Source of the DNA: Planococcus beigongshangi
Lineage (GTDB): Bacteria; Bacillota; Bacilli; Bacillales_A; Planococcaceae
Direction of reading: 5' to 3'
DNA: 64,000 nucleotides
NCBI RefSeq assembly: GCF_016820495.1
Contig: NZ_JADHDU010000009.1
Coordinates: 10,298-74,297 of the forward strand
Below, piece by piece: positions 32,942 through 42,273 of this stretch. Made by a program: the position numbers and the translations under genes. Position 1 is the first letter of the stretch. The number at the start of each line of letters is the position of its first letter. The notes below the pieces were generated by a model, which did no database searches, had not been told where the DNA came from, and saw only the letters and a list, made by a program, of their open reading frames with translations.

Positions 32942-34423
32942 ATGCCGCAAAATATCTTAGTGATAGGCGCCGGCATCGGCGGACTGACTGCCGGTGCGCT
33001 GCTGGCGAAAAGCGGGGAACGCGTAACAGTTCTTGAAGCATCCTCGGAACTTGGCGGCTCCGCCGGAAAATTCAAACGCCATAAATTCCTGTTTCCTGCC
33101 GGCGCAACGCTCGGCATGGGCTTAGAGGACGGGGGCATCCATGAGCGGGTTTTCCGTTTCCTCGGAAAGCCCTTGCAGCTTGAACCGCTCGAAACCGTTA
33201 TGGAAATGATCCATCCCGATCATTCATTTGTCTTTATGAAAGACCGGAATCAGCACGTGGACAACATCATCAGTCATTTTCCTCCTGCTTACGAATCGAA
33301 AATCCGTTCCTTTTACCGGGAAATCTATACTACTGCATCGATTGTCCGAACATTGATGGGCCCGCTTCCTGCACTGCCACCAGCGACAGCGAAGGAATGG
33401 ACATCACTCGCTTTCGCCATACGGCCGGTCCATGTGAAACTGCTGCCGCATTTCAATAAGACGCTCGGCAATCGCCTGGAGCACCACGGCCTCGGCCCGC
33501 TCACAGCGTTCCGCCATATGCTGGATGGACTTCTGATCGACAGCATGCAGACCGGCTCCGACGATGTCTCTTATTTATTGGCTGCAGTGGCACTGGACAT
33601 CTACCATGAAGGCGCATATTATGTGCCCGGTGGATTGTATCGCTTTGCCGGACTCATGGGCGAAAGCATAACGGAAAATGGCGGGGTGGTGAAAAAGCGC
33701 CGCAGGATCACCCAATTGGCGCAAACCGGAAAGGGCTGGATGGCAACCGATCACCGCGGCAATAAATACGAAGCCGATGCAGTCATCGTCAACGCGCCGA
33801 TCCACCTGTTGCCGGACATGCTGCCGCCTGAACTCGTAAGCCAATTGAAAAAGCCCTTGCTTGAGGGCGCTGGGAGTGAAACGTGGACCACCCTGACTTT
33901 GTATATGGCTGTCGATTCCAGCAAATTGTCTCATCCGCTGCCTCCGTTCCGGCAAATTTCAACTGGAGACGGAATGGCCGAAGGCGCCCACTTTTTCATG
34001 TCCGCCTCGCTTCCCGGCGACACGTTGCGTGCGCCTGATGGCTATCAGACCGTGACGGTTTCCACGCATTCCAAAGCCGGCCATTGGGATACAAAAGAAA
34101 AATACGAAGCAGCCAGAGAAACGTTAAGTGAGCGGATGCTCCAGGCAATCGAACAGCAAATCCCCGGATTCCGCGAGTCGATCGTCCATTTCGAAACAGG
34201 CGCGCCAAAAGCATGGGAGCGTTACACAGGCAGGCCGAATGGCTACGTCGGCGGATTTCCCCAAACGCTGGATTCAGCACTGTTCAACTCCATCTCCCAT
34301 CATTCCGGCATCCCTGGCCTTTATGTCTGCGGAGATCACATCTTCCCGGGCGGCGGCACAATCGGCGCAGCCACAAGCGGCATCCATGCAGCACGTTCCA
34401 TCACTTCGAAGCGGTTGATCTAA
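32942..34423 (+). CDS. Phytoene desaturase-like FAD-dependent oxidoreductase
   Basis: A 493-residue flavoprotein of the CrtI/CrtN/CrtO family. The N-terminal dinucleotide motif GAGIGGLTAG is at residues 8-17, followed by VLEASSELGGSAGKF; the C-terminal FAD motif GLYVCGDHIFPGGGTIGA is intact. Such enzymes desaturate or oxidise carotenoid precursors, and pigmented Planococcaceae encode several. No other carotenoid gene lies nearby, so the substrate is uncertain. The ATG at 32942 has TGAGGAGG upstream; the frame extends upstream without a ribosome binding site. Confidence 0.87.
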   Translation: MPQNILVIGAGIGGLTAGALLAKSGERVTVLEASSELGGSAGKFKRHKFLFPAGATLGMGLEDGGIHERVFRFLGKPLQLEPLETVMEMIHPDHSFVFMKDRNQHVDNIISHFPPAYESKIRSFYREIYTTASIVRTLMGPLPALPPATAKEWTSLAFAIRPVHVKLLPHFNKTLGNRLEHHGLGPLTAFRHMLDGLLIDSMQTGSDDVSYLLAAVALDIYHEGAYYVPGGLYRFAGLMGESITENGGVVKKRRRITQLAQTGKGWMATDHRGNKYEADAVIVNAPIHLLPDMLPPELVSQLKKPLLEGAGSETWTTLTLYMAVDSSKLSHPLPPFRQISTGDGMAEGAHFFMSASLPGDTLRAPDGYQTVTVSTHSKAGHWDTKEKYEAARETLSERMLQAIEQQIPGFRESIVHFETGAPKAWERYTGRPNGYVGGFPQTLDSALFNSISHHSGIPGLYVCGDHIFPGGGTIGAATSGIHAARSITSKRLI

Positions 34424-34712
34424 AGATTTTTGATGATGCGGCTTTATGTATAGGGGGATAGAAATTCACGAATATAAGATAGGATAGCGAAACCGTAAAG
34501 TAGAAACAAAAACTATAAGATACCTTCCCTAAATCATAAGTAAACAATGTATCCCATTAATAGAAGGTGCAGAGGCTAAATGCTCAAGAGCAAAATCAAT
34601 AATAGAAATCGTCTACACTTCGTTTTCTCCTCCTCTACACCCGCCCCCCCAGTAGTGGCGCCTGTGCGGCTATCACTTTCTTTCTTTAGAAGTGACCACC
34701 ATCCAATGGAAT
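34424..34712. other. Intergenic region with no supported gene
   Basis: A 289-bp AT-rich stretch between the converging desaturase-like and nagA genes. I see short homopyrimidine and homopurine tracts but no clear terminator stem, promoter or coding frame with a ribosome binding site. Confidence 0.6.
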
Positions 34713-35885
34713 TCATTTGTATCCACCATTTCCAAAACTCTTCCTTCCTCTGCAAAAAGTATGCTGGACGCTGAAATCCTCTGTGACAAGAACAATATCG
34801 GCGTCTTTGCCATTGGCGAGGCTGCCTTTCCGGTGCCAGACACCAAGGCGTTTCGCCGCATTTGCGGACGAGAGGGCAATGGCGTCCAACCATGAAATCG
34901 CTGCAATCTGCTGAAGATTGCGCAGGGCTTCATTCATCTTCAGCACACTGCCCGCCAGTCTACCGTCCGGCAGCACCGCTTCCTTTCCGGCTACCGCCAC
35001 TTGCTGATCGCCGAGCCTATAGGAACCGGCCGGCAACCCTTTGGCACGCATCGAATCTGTGATCAACAACAATCGTTCTGTGCCGATCAACCGCAGCGCA
35101 ACTTCCAGCATATCCGGATTCAGATGGATTTTATCTGCAATGATCTCGCAATACAATTTACGCTCCAGCAATCCGGCTCCCACTACTCCAATTTCGCGGT
35201 GGTGAAGGCCGCGCATCGCGTTGCCAAAGTGCGTGAGATGGCTCATACCGGCCGCACTGGCTTCTTTGATGGTTCGATAATCTGCGTTCGTATGACCAGC
35301 GGAGACGATAACGCCGCGTTCCGCAAGTTCCCGGATCACTCTATGACCCGCGTCCTGTTCCGGTGCCATCGTAATAACTTTCAAATCCTCCAGCGTTTCA
35401 CCGAACCAGTCCTGCAGCTGGCGAATCGACGGTTCCAGGATATAAGCGCTGGACTGTGCCCCCGCCTGATCCGGATGGATGAACGGCCCTTCGAGATGAA
35501 AACCGAGCATTTCCGCTCCGGCAACACCGCTTTTATTCATGAACTTCCTGCCATGGCGAATGGCGGCTGCGATTTGCTCTCCGGAAGCCGTCATCGTCGT
35601 CGCGAGAAACGAAGTCGTCCCTTCCGCCGGCAATGCCTCGGCTATCGTCCCAACCGCAGCAATATCGCCGTCCATGAAATCTGCACCTTGCGCACCGTGG
35701 ATATGGATATCAATAAAACCGGGAAGCGCAACCGTGCCGTCACCGTCAAAACGGGGACCGCTGAATCCGGCAGGTGCGTCAGACCGAACAGCGGCAATTT
35801 TATCATCTTCAATCAGCAGCATCCCTTCCGCCAAATTCCCGTCATCCTGGACGAGCCGGATATTTTCGATTAGCAGTCTGGCCAT
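34713..35885 (-). CDS. nagA: N-acetylglucosamine-6-phosphate deacetylase
   Basis: A 390-residue amidohydrolase that removes the acetyl group from GlcNAc-6-phosphate in amino-sugar and cell-wall recycling. The metal-binding motif GFIDIHIHG is near residue 55, the Glu in HLEGPFIHP near 130, His in SAGHTNADY and HFGNAMRGLHHRE, and the catalytic Asp in LLITDSMRA. The ATG at 35885 follows AAAGGGGGTGG. NagB and the NagR repressor, its usual partners, are not next to it here. Confidence 0.95.
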   Translation of the reverse strand: MARLLIENIRLVQDDGNLAEGMLLIEDDKIAAVRSDAPAGFSGPRFDGDGTVALPGFIDIHIHGAQGADFMDGDIAAVGTIAEALPAEGTTSFLATTMTASGEQIAAAIRHGRKFMNKSGVAGAEMLGFHLEGPFIHPDQAGAQSSAYILEPSIRQLQDWFGETLEDLKVITMAPEQDAGHRVIRELAERGVIVSAGHTNADYRTIKEASAAGMSHLTHFGNAMRGLHHREIGVVGAGLLERKLYCEIIADKIHLNPDMLEVALRLIGTERLLLITDSMRAKGLPAGSYRLGDQQVAVAGKEAVLPDGRLAGSVLKMNEALRNLQQIAAISWLDAIALSSANAAKRLGVWHRKGSLANGKDADIVLVTEDFSVQHTFCRGRKSFGNGGYK

Positions 35886-36003
35886 CAGAGCCACCCCCTT
35901 TTATAAATGGATTTTTACATAAGCATTGTTGAATTCAGGTTAGCATCCGGCAAATAGGGAAGTAAAGGAATGACGAATATTATACGTAAGGAGAGTGAAA
36001 GCA

Positions 36004-36267
36004 ATGGATATCATCCTGCTGTCAGCGTTTCCGTTCCCTATTCCGCTCCGCCTGCTGATCGGCCTTCTGATCCTGCTTGCCGGCGTCTTGACGCTCTATT
36101 GGTTTTTCATGGCGAAAAATAATCCGAAATCCCAAAAGATCGATGAATTACCGGCGAATAATGATGCACATAAACTGCAGGACCAATACGACCGCGGCGA
36201 AATCACCGAAGACGAATATCATCAGAAACTGAGGGGACTGGATGAAAGGTCGAAGCCTGGCAAATAG
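36004..36267 (+). CDS. SHOCT-like small membrane protein, 87 aa
   Basis: An 87-residue protein with one or two N-terminal hydrophobic segments (residues 3-36) and a cytosolic C-terminal SHOCT-like motif (LQDQYDRGEITEDEYHQKLRGL, residues 58-79), a short oligomerisation helix pair found at protein ends. The ATG at 36004 has GGAGAG upstream. Function unknown; SHOCT proteins often affect assembly of membrane complexes. Confidence 0.8.
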   Translation: MDIILLSAFPFPIPLRLLIGLLILLAGVLTLYWFFMAKNNPKSQKIDELPANNDAHKLQDQYDRGEITEDEYHQKLRGLDERSKPGK

Positions 36268-36349
36268 ATCAACAGGATTTATACGTTTAAGCTTTTTCAA
36301 ACAGGTTAAATAACTAAATAGGAACAAAACTTAAACTGGAGGTTTTATC

Positions 36350-36676
36350 ATGGCACACCAGCAACATGCAGAATTATTGAAGGTTTTGCACGAGTGCATG
36401 ACCGAATGCAACCATTGTTTTGACGCCTGCCTGAAAGAGGACGATGTAAAAATGATGGCGGAATGTATCCGGCTCGACCGCGAATGCGCGGATATGTGCG
36501 GCTATCTCGAACAGGCCATTTCCCGTAATTCACCGTTTGTAAAACAGCTTGCACAGGTTTGTGCGGAAATTTGCGAAGCCTGCGGCAATGAATGCAAACA
36601 CCATGACCATGACCACTGCCAGCGCTGTGCAGAAGCCTGCTTCAAGTGCGCGGAAGCCTGCAGAAATGTGGCTTGA
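36350..36676 (+). CDS. Four-helix-bundle copper-binding protein (Csp/DUF326 type)
   Basis: A 108-residue cysteine-rich protein with 15 Cys spaced three or four apart along helices (CMTECNHCFDAC, CIRLDRECADMC, CAEICEACGNEC, CQRCAEACFKCAEAC). This is the pattern of the cytosolic copper storage proteins (Csp3/YhjQ), tetramers that line the bundle core with Cu(I)-thiolates. No signal peptide is present, so storage would be cytosolic. GGAGG precedes the ATG. No copper regulator or ATPase gene is adjacent. Confidence 0.92.
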   Translation: MAHQQHAELLKVLHECMTECNHCFDACLKEDDVKMMAECIRLDRECADMCGYLEQAISRNSPFVKQLAQVCAEICEACGNECKHHDHDHCQRCAEACFKCAEACRNVA

Positions 36677-36691
36677 TTGCAGATTGAACTT

Positions 36692-36726
36692 AAAATGTCT
36701 TTCCCTTGATTGGGAAAGACATTTTT
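36692..36726 (+). terminator. Intrinsic terminator of the copper-protein gene
   Basis: A perfect 14-bp stem, AAAATGTCTTTCCC with its complement across a 6-nt loop, ends in a T run. Confidence 0.93.
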
Positions 36727-36813
36727 TCATCCTATTTTATAGTTCTTTTGTTTTATCTAAAAGTAAATGGGGAAGAGACTAAATGATCAATCATTCTTAC
36801 AAGGAGGATTCTT

Positions 36814-37575
36814 ATGGGCAGATTAGATGGAAAAGTTGCCATAATTACAGGTGCAGGAAGTGGCCAAGGTGCAGTAGAAGCTCGCTTATTTGCAGAAGAG
36901 GGCGCAAAAGTTATCGCAACGGATATCCAGACGGATAAAGTAAACGCAATTGTTGAAGCAATCACGTCAAACGGCGGTGAAGCACTGTCCTTCAATCATG
37001 ACGTAACGAAAGAGGAAGATTGGGAAATGGTCGTGAAGGAAACGGTCAGCCAGTTTGGAAAAATCGATATTCTGGTCAATAATGCCGGTATTGGCGGTGC
37101 TGAAGGGTTTGGTCTGATCGATGCAGTCGACCTGAATGCATGGAATAAGTTCATGACCGTGAATGCTACGAGCAATTTCTTAGGAATCAAAGCAGTCGTT
37201 CCGGAAATGCGGAAAAATGGCAAAGGTTCCATCGTTAATATTTCCTCAATGGCTGGTATGATCGGGGGCGCAGCCGGCGTTCATTATACCGCTTCCAAAG
37301 GGGCCACACGCTTGCTGACAAAAGGGGCTGCGGTCGAACTTGGACCTGATAATATTCGGGTCAACTCGATTCATCCCGGTTTCATCAATACCCCGATGAC
37401 TTCTGTTGTCCTTGATGACGAAGAAATGAAAGCCGGTGCCTTGAAAGATATTCCGCTCGGCATCGTCGGCGAACCGGAAGATGTCGCCTATCTGGCATTA
37501 TTCCTGGCGTCAGATGAAGCCCGTTTCATCACTGGCGCTGAACATCTGATCGACGGCGGCCAGACGGCCAAATAA
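36814..37575 (+). CDS. Short-chain dehydrogenase/reductase, 253 aa
   Basis: A cytosolic classical SDR. Cofactor motif GAGSGQG (residues 13-19; Gln where Ile is usual), NNAG near residue 90, catalytic Ser in NISSMAG, Y158 and K162 (YTASK), and the C-terminal GAEHLIDGG. It most resembles FabG- or cyclohexanol/3-alpha-hydroxysteroid-type dehydrogenases; substrate unknown. AAGGAGG precedes the ATG. Codons are somewhat more AT-rich at the 5' end than in neighbouring genes. A terminator follows at once. Confidence 0.9.
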   Translation: MGRLDGKVAIITGAGSGQGAVEARLFAEEGAKVIATDIQTDKVNAIVEAITSNGGEALSFNHDVTKEEDWEMVVKETVSQFGKIDILVNNAGIGGAEGFGLIDAVDLNAWNKFMTVNATSNFLGIKAVVPEMRKNGKGSIVNISSMAGMIGGAAGVHYTASKGATRLLTKGAAVELGPDNIRVNSIHPGFINTPMTSVVLDDEEMKAGALKDIPLGIVGEPEDVAYLALFLASDEARFITGAEHLIDGGQTAK

Positions 37576-37587
37576 AACTATCCATTC

Positions 37588-37623
37588 AAATCCGCATCCT
37601 TTCATCAAAAGGATGCGGATTTT
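37588..37623 (+). terminator. Intrinsic terminator of the SDR gene
   Basis: AATCCGCATCCTTT pairs with AAAGGATGCGGATT and is followed by T-rich sequence. Confidence 0.92.
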
Positions 37624-37638
37624 CCCTTTTATTTCCCG

Positions 37639-38316
37639 GGCAATAAACAAGGGCCGGCCATCGAAGAACATGTGTGGGAGGAAGACTACCCGGAAAAGGA
37701 CGATTTCGATTCCGAACCATTGAACCTTCATTTCCAGAGCCTGCGGATTCCGCTCGGTGAAGAAATTGCGTCTTTGAAAGAAAAGCCGGGCCATCTTCGT
37801 CTGCACGGCCGTGAATCGCTGACCTCGAAATTCACGCAGGCTTTCATCGCGCGCCGCTGGCAGCATTTCAACTTCACCGCTGAAACGAAAGTCGCATTCG
37901 ATCCGACGACTTTCCAGCAGGCCGCCGGACTCGTCAATTACTATAATACCGAAAACTGGACGGCGCTTCAGATTTCATGGAATGAAGAAAAAGGCCGCAT
38001 CCTCGAATTGACGACGTGCGATAATACTTCATTCGACCAGCCGCTTCAAGGCGAAGAGATCCCGGTTCCGGATGAAGTGGAATATGTGCATATGCGCGTC
38101 GAGGTGCAAACGGGCTTCTACCGGTATTCTTACTCCTTCAACGGTTCCGAATGGCATGTGATCCCGGTTCGATTGGAGTCGCATAAATTGTCCGATGACT
38201 ATATCCAGGGCGGCGGCTTCTTCACCGGCGCATTCGTCGGCATGCAATGCCAAGATACGTCAGGAGCTGGGTTAGCGGCTGATTTTGATTACTTCATCTA
38301 TAAAGAAAATGAATAA
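37639..38316 (+). pseudogene. C-terminal remnant of a GH43 beta-xylosidase
   Basis: About 225 codons encode the concanavalin-like beta-sandwich that forms the C-terminal half of GH43 xylosidases such as B. subtilis XynB ([61 protein letters not shown]). The five-bladed catalytic propeller, with its Asp and Glu catalytic residues, is absent. The frame begins just after the SDR terminator; the nearest start, GTG at 37672, has no ribosome binding site and falls inside the conserved domain. The fragment is otherwise open to a natural stop and a terminator. It is most simply a 5'-deleted gene. Production as a binding module is possible but less likely. Confidence 0.85.
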
Positions 38317-38354
38317 GAAAAAGCACAGCCCCGATCACCGGGCTGTGCTTTTTT
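38317..38354. terminator. Bidirectional terminator
   Basis: AAAAAGCACAGCCC pairs with GGGCTGTGCTTTTT across an 8-nt loop, between the GH43 remnant and the converging membrane protein gene, whose last codons it overlaps. Confidence 0.93.
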
Positions 38355-38751
38355 CGATTGTCTGCGTTTTTAAAGTGCCGCCTGAAGCCAGTTTCTTTTT
38401 CATGAAGCCGAAGAAGAAGGTCATGAAGACCATCCCGAGCACCATGATGGAGATGCTGCCGAGGAGGTAAGCGGAATCCATATTGAACAGGACGGCGTTT
38501 CTGAACCAGGACTGGAACGGCAGGCCCAGGCCAAGCAGCACCGTAAAGAAGGCCACTTTCACTTTCCAGTTTTTGCCCTTCATTTTCTTGATGGAATTAT
38601 TGACGAACAGGCGCAACAGGGCAAGTCCATTGCCGATTGCAAAAAAGACGAGCAGATACATTCTGATTTCTTCTCCCATGACGAAGGCTTTACCCAACAG
38701 GACCAGCACAGCGGCTAGTGACACGATCATTGCTATGGTTGATTTTTTCAT
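38335..38751 (-). CDS. Four-segment membrane protein, 138 aa
   Basis: A 138-residue integral membrane protein with four hydrophobic segments (about 5-22, 28-48, 68-84 and 92-118) and a basic C-terminus. No family recognised. It is transcribed divergently from a TetR-family gene, and a 15-bp palindrome lies between them close to its start, so TetR control is likely. The ribosome binding site (GAAAGAG) is weak. Confidence 0.75.
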   Translation of the reverse strand: MKKSTIAMIVSLAAVLVLLGKAFVMGEEIRMYLLVFFAIGNGLALLRLFVNNSIKKMKGKNWKVKVAFFTVLLGLGLPFQSWFRNAVLFNMDSAYLLGSISIMVLGMVFMTFFFGFMKKKLASGGTLKTQTIEKSTAR

Positions 38752-38778
38752 GATTTCACTCTTTCATCCGATTTCCAC

Positions 38779-38793
38779 TCAACACAGTGTTGA
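38779..38793. promoter_or_regulatory. Palindrome, candidate TetR operator
   Basis: TCAACACAGTGTTGA is a perfect 7-bp inverted repeat with a one-base centre. It lies 28 bp from the membrane protein start and 87 bp from the TetR start, a typical position for a divergent TetR operator. Confidence 0.65.
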
Positions 38794-38879
38794 TTGGTAT
38801 ATCTCCAGTATAAATCGCTGATATAATGAAAGCACTAGGCAAAAATCCGGCGACTGTTGAGCGCTTTGGAGGGATTCCT

Positions 38880-39482
38880 GTGGCGGAAATCTATGATCAG
38901 ATGAATGAAAAAACGAAGGAGAAGATACAGTCTGTTTTTCTCCATTTACTGAAGGAACGGCATTTCAATAAAATTTCTGTCCAACACATTGCACAGGCTG
39001 CCGGAGTCAACCGCGGCACTTTCTATCTTCATTATCTGGATAAATTCGATTTACTGGACCGCATGGAAGCGAGCCTGTTGGAGGGCCTGGAAAATCATCT
39101 GCATCAGCTGGAACCCGGTCCCCTGTTGGAGGAAGCCGAAAAAGGGGCGGTTTCGTTCCAGGCCGTCGAAGTGTTCCGATACATCAGGCAGCACGAAGAA
39201 TGGTTCCGTGTATTTCTGGGAAAGCACAATCATTCCGGTTTCCACCGGCGGCTGAAAGATTTTTTTGTGCGGCATTTCACCGATAAGATGCTGGCGAATC
39301 CAGATTTTTTCAAAGCTGTGACGGTGCCGAAAGATTATTTATCAGCTTTCGCCACTTCCGCTTTTCTCGGATTGATCGAGCAGTGGCTGGCGAATGATCT
39401 GGCTGAATCGCCTGCTGATATGGCCGATATGTATATCCGGATCATTTTCTTTATCCGGAACCTGGATGGCCGGCAGCAATAA
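38880..39482 (+). CDS. TetR/AcrR family transcriptional regulator
   Basis: A 200-residue repressor with an N-terminal helix-turn-helix (residues 10-55: KTKEKIQSVFLHLLKERHF, ISVQHIAQAAGVNRGTFYLHY) and a C-terminal ligand-binding helical domain similar to the TetR_C group found beside small membrane or efflux proteins. The GTG at 38880 is chosen because TTGGAGGG lies 6 nt upstream; an ATG at 38826 lacks a site. It likely controls itself and the divergent membrane protein. Confidence 0.9.
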   Translation: MAEIYDQMNEKTKEKIQSVFLHLLKERHFNKISVQHIAQAAGVNRGTFYLHYLDKFDLLDRMEASLLEGLENHLHQLEPGPLLEEAEKGAVSFQAVEVFRYIRQHEEWFRVFLGKHNHSGFHRRLKDFFVRHFTDKMLANPDFFKAVTVPKDYLSAFATSAFLGLIEQWLANDLAESPADMADMYIRIIFFIRNLDGRQQ

Positions 39483-39493
39483 CTGCCCATAAA

Positions 39494-39529
39494 AAACGGC
39501 GGAAGAGCTGATTGGCTCTTCCGCCGTTT
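39494..39529. terminator. Bidirectional terminator between tetR and the oxidoreductase gene
   Basis: AAACGGCGGAAGAGC pairs with GCTCTTCCGCCGTTT around a short loop. Confidence 0.92.
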
Positions 39530-39534
39530 GCTGT

Positions 39535-40539
39535 TTACCCATTCAGTCTGAACGCTTCCGCCAGCAGCCGGATCCCTTTCATGCGCTTTTCGGCGCCCGC
39601 CACATTCGGAATGACCAAAATTTCATCAGTCTGAAAAATTTCAGCGATCTCTTCGATCTGGCGTTTCACTTCTGCTGCTGTTCCGACGAGCATCCGTTTC
39701 CGGTTGCGTTCCACTTTTTCCATTTCACTCGCGCTGAACCCCCGCTGCTTCGCCGTTTCCACAGACGGATAATACGGCGGCGGTGTGTCCGATTCGATGA
39801 ACAGCAGCCACAGATCAAATGCATTGGCCAGTTCTGCCGCTTCTTCTTCGGTTTCACCGATGACTGCAAAGATCGAGACCATCGTTTTCGGCGCATTCTG
39901 CAGCTTCGACGGCTGGAACGTGTCTTCATACGAACGGAACAGCCGGGCACTCGACTGGAGCGGTTTCGCGAAATGTGCATAAACGTAACCCGCTCCCGTT
40001 TCTGCCGCCACTTTGGCGCTGCCTTCCCCTGTGCCGAGCACCCACATTTCAGGTGCCGTTTCGCTGACCGGAGTGGCGCGCAGTTTTTGGAAACGATGTT
40101 CCGATTCGGTATCATCCGTAAAATATTTCTGGATATCGGCGATTTGCTGCTCGTAGGACACCGGGATCCCCTTTGATTCATTCAATGCTTTATTGACGAG
40201 GCGGTAGCTGCGTGAACGGCCGATGCCAAGATCGATGCGGCCAGGATGCAGCGCTTCGAGCACCCGGAAATTCTCCGCCACTTTATAGGAACTGTAATGC
40301 GGCAGCATGACGCCGCCCGAACCGATACGGATCCGCTTCGTCGCACCCGCCAGATGCATCATCAGCATCTCGGGTGAACTGCCGGCTACCGAAAAGACCT
40401 GATGATGTTCGGCTACCCAATACCGCTTGAAGCCGAGCCCATCCGCCAGCTGCGCGAGTGCGGTCGTCTGGCGGAGCGCTTCTCCTGCTGCCGCTCCTTC
40501 ATCTATTGGTGAATAATCAAGAATACTGAGTGAAATCAT
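39535..40539 (-). CDS. Luciferase-like flavin-dependent oxidoreductase (group 1)
   Basis: A 334-residue TIM-barrel FMN-dependent monooxygenase-like protein of the bacterial luciferase superfamily, group 1 (TIGR03558-like). Recognisable segments are LSILDYSPIDEG, YWVAEHHQV, IRIGSGGVMLPHYS, KVAENFRVLEALHPGRIDLGIGRS. Members are annotated as alkanal monooxygenase-like, but substrates are mostly unknown. The ATG at 40539 is used because the frame upstream has no ribosome binding site. Monocistronic. Confidence 0.92.
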   Translation of the reverse strand: MISLSILDYSPIDEGAAAGEALRQTTALAQLADGLGFKRYWVAEHHQVFSVAGSSPEMLMMHLAGATKRIRIGSGGVMLPHYSSYKVAENFRVLEALHPGRIDLGIGRSRSYRLVNKALNESKGIPVSYEQQIADIQKYFTDDTESEHRFQKLRATPVSETAPEMWVLGTGEGSAKVAAETGAGYVYAHFAKPLQSSARLFRSYEDTFQPSKLQNAPKTMVSIFAVIGETEEEAAELANAFDLWLLFIESDTPPPYYPSVETAKQRGFSASEMEKVERNRKRMLVGTAAEVKRQIEEIAEIFQTDEILVIPNVAGAEKRMKGIRLLAEAFRLNG

Positions 40540-40643
40540 GTGGTTCCCGCCTTTATTTCCTGGATATTCCCAGTGTAGCACGGGGATGCGGATGGGCAGG
40601 AGTGGTTTGTTTGCGGAAAGCATCAATCAACAATCAGCATACG

Positions 40644-40670
40644 AAAAAGCCCCGGCATCCGCCGAGGCTC
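40644..40670 (-). terminator. Intrinsic terminator after the GH65 C-terminal fragment
   Basis: On the minus strand GAGCCTCGGC pairs with GCCGGGGCTT (wobble and one mismatch) and is followed by T residues. Confidence 0.75.
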
Positions 40671-40674
40671 CCGT

Positions 40675-42273
40675 TCACCGCACAATCCTATCTTTCCCTT
40701 TCTCTAAAAGCAGCATTTCCCCGTCATGCATAATCTCCAGGTCATCCCCCGACACCACCGTATACACGGTGAACTCACGGGTCTTCTGGAATTTCAGCCT
40801 CCTTCCCTGATAGCGCAGCTGGAATTCAAGCAAATTCCATTCAGCCGGGAGCATCGGTGAAAATGACAAGCCGTTTTCCTTCAGACGCAGGCCGGCAAAG
40901 CCGTAAACGATGGCGAGCCACGTACCGCCCATGTTCGCCATGTGGAGGCCATCTTTCGTATTGCCGTGTGTATTGTCGAGGTCGAGGCGGGCAGTTTCAT
41001 TGAAATAATTATAGGATTTGTCCGTATAGCCGAGCTTTGACGCCATGATGCTGTAGACACAGGAAGACAGCGACGAATCATGCGTTGTGATGGCTTCGTA
41101 ATAATCATAGGAATTGCGGATGGTGCCGAGTTCCTGCTCATCTTCCAGCAGAAAATGGGCAAGTACCGTATCCGCCTGCTTCAATACCTGATAGCGGTAC
41201 AGCGTCAGCGGGTGGTAATGGAGCAATAAAGGGAATTTATCCGATGGCGTATTTTTCAGGTCCCATTTCGCTTTCTGCAGGAAACTGTCGTCCTGCGCAT
41301 TGATCTGCAAGGTTTCATCGTACGGCAGATACATGCTTTCCCCTGCCATCTGCCAATTATCCACTTCCGTTTCGGTCAGGTCCAGGCGGCCCGCAAGCGC
41401 CCGGAGCCGATCAGCGTCCGTCCTGCTCAATAACCGGTAAATCTTCACCGCCCATAATAGATTATGCTTCGCCATGACATTCGTATAATAATTATTATTG
41501 ACGATGCACGTATATTCATCGGGCCCGGTCACATTGTCGATTCGGTATTTCCCGTTGTGCAAATGTCCGGTATCCGCCCATAGCCTCGCTGTTTCAAACA
41601 GCACTTCAGCGCCGTATCCCTTCATGAACTCTTCATCTTTCGTCGCCAGGTAATACTGGATATAACTGTAGGCGATATCCGCACTGATGTGGTATTGCGC
41701 GGTGCCGGCAGGGAAAAATGCAGAGCTCTCTTTACCGGCAATTGTGCGCCACGGAAATAACGCGCCTTTTTCATGTCCCATTTCAAGGGCCCTGGCTTTT
41801 GCATGCTCCAAAATCGAATAGCGATGCAGCAATAGATTCTTCGCTATTTCAGGATGGGTCATCAGGAATACCGGAAAAATGTAAATTTCCGTATCCCAGA
41901 AATAATGCCCTTCATATCCTTCTCCCGACAAGCCTTTTGCCGCAATATTGCTGGCGGGATCTTTGCCGACCGATTGGAGCAGGTGATACAGATTGAAACG
42001 GATGCCTTCCTGTACAAGCTGATCGCCTTCGATCATGATATCCGACACTTCCCAGAAATCATCCAGGTACCGTTTCTGCTCCTCCGCCAATTCACCGAAA
42101 CTTTTTCCCTTCACCTGATGGAGAATCTTCATCCCTTCTTGGATCACATCATCGCCGTGGCGGATCGTATCCGTATAAACGGCGTATTTCGTGAAATGAA
42201 CCTCTCCGGCTCCCGCGAAAATATACGTTTCTTCCATTGTATGCTCCCCCGGCATGCCGGAAACTTCCCTCAA
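40675..42273 (-). pseudogene. GH65 phosphorylase, C-terminal fragment
   Basis: About 530 codons of a glycoside hydrolase family 65 phosphorylase (maltose, trehalose or kojibiose phosphorylase type). The (alpha/alpha)6 catalytic domain is complete, with GEGYEGHYFWDTEIY, the catalytic-acid segment NVTGPDEYT and HGNTKDGLHMANMGGTW, plus the C-terminal sheet. The first 240 or so residues of a normal GH65 protein are missing. An ATG at 42237 has a GGGGGAG site, so a truncated protein could be made, but it would start in mid-domain. It directly follows the N-terminal part of a different GH65 gene. Probably non-functional. Confidence 0.82.

Noticed and set aside
34580-34774. Small frame in the gap between the desaturase-like and nagA genes
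   Set aside because: No ribosome binding site, and it runs into the antisense of nagA.
42237-42273. A true translational start for the second GH65 gene
   Set aside because: The ATG with GGGGGAG looks good, but the protein would start in the middle of a conserved domain; chance or a secondary adaptation is more likely than an intact gene.
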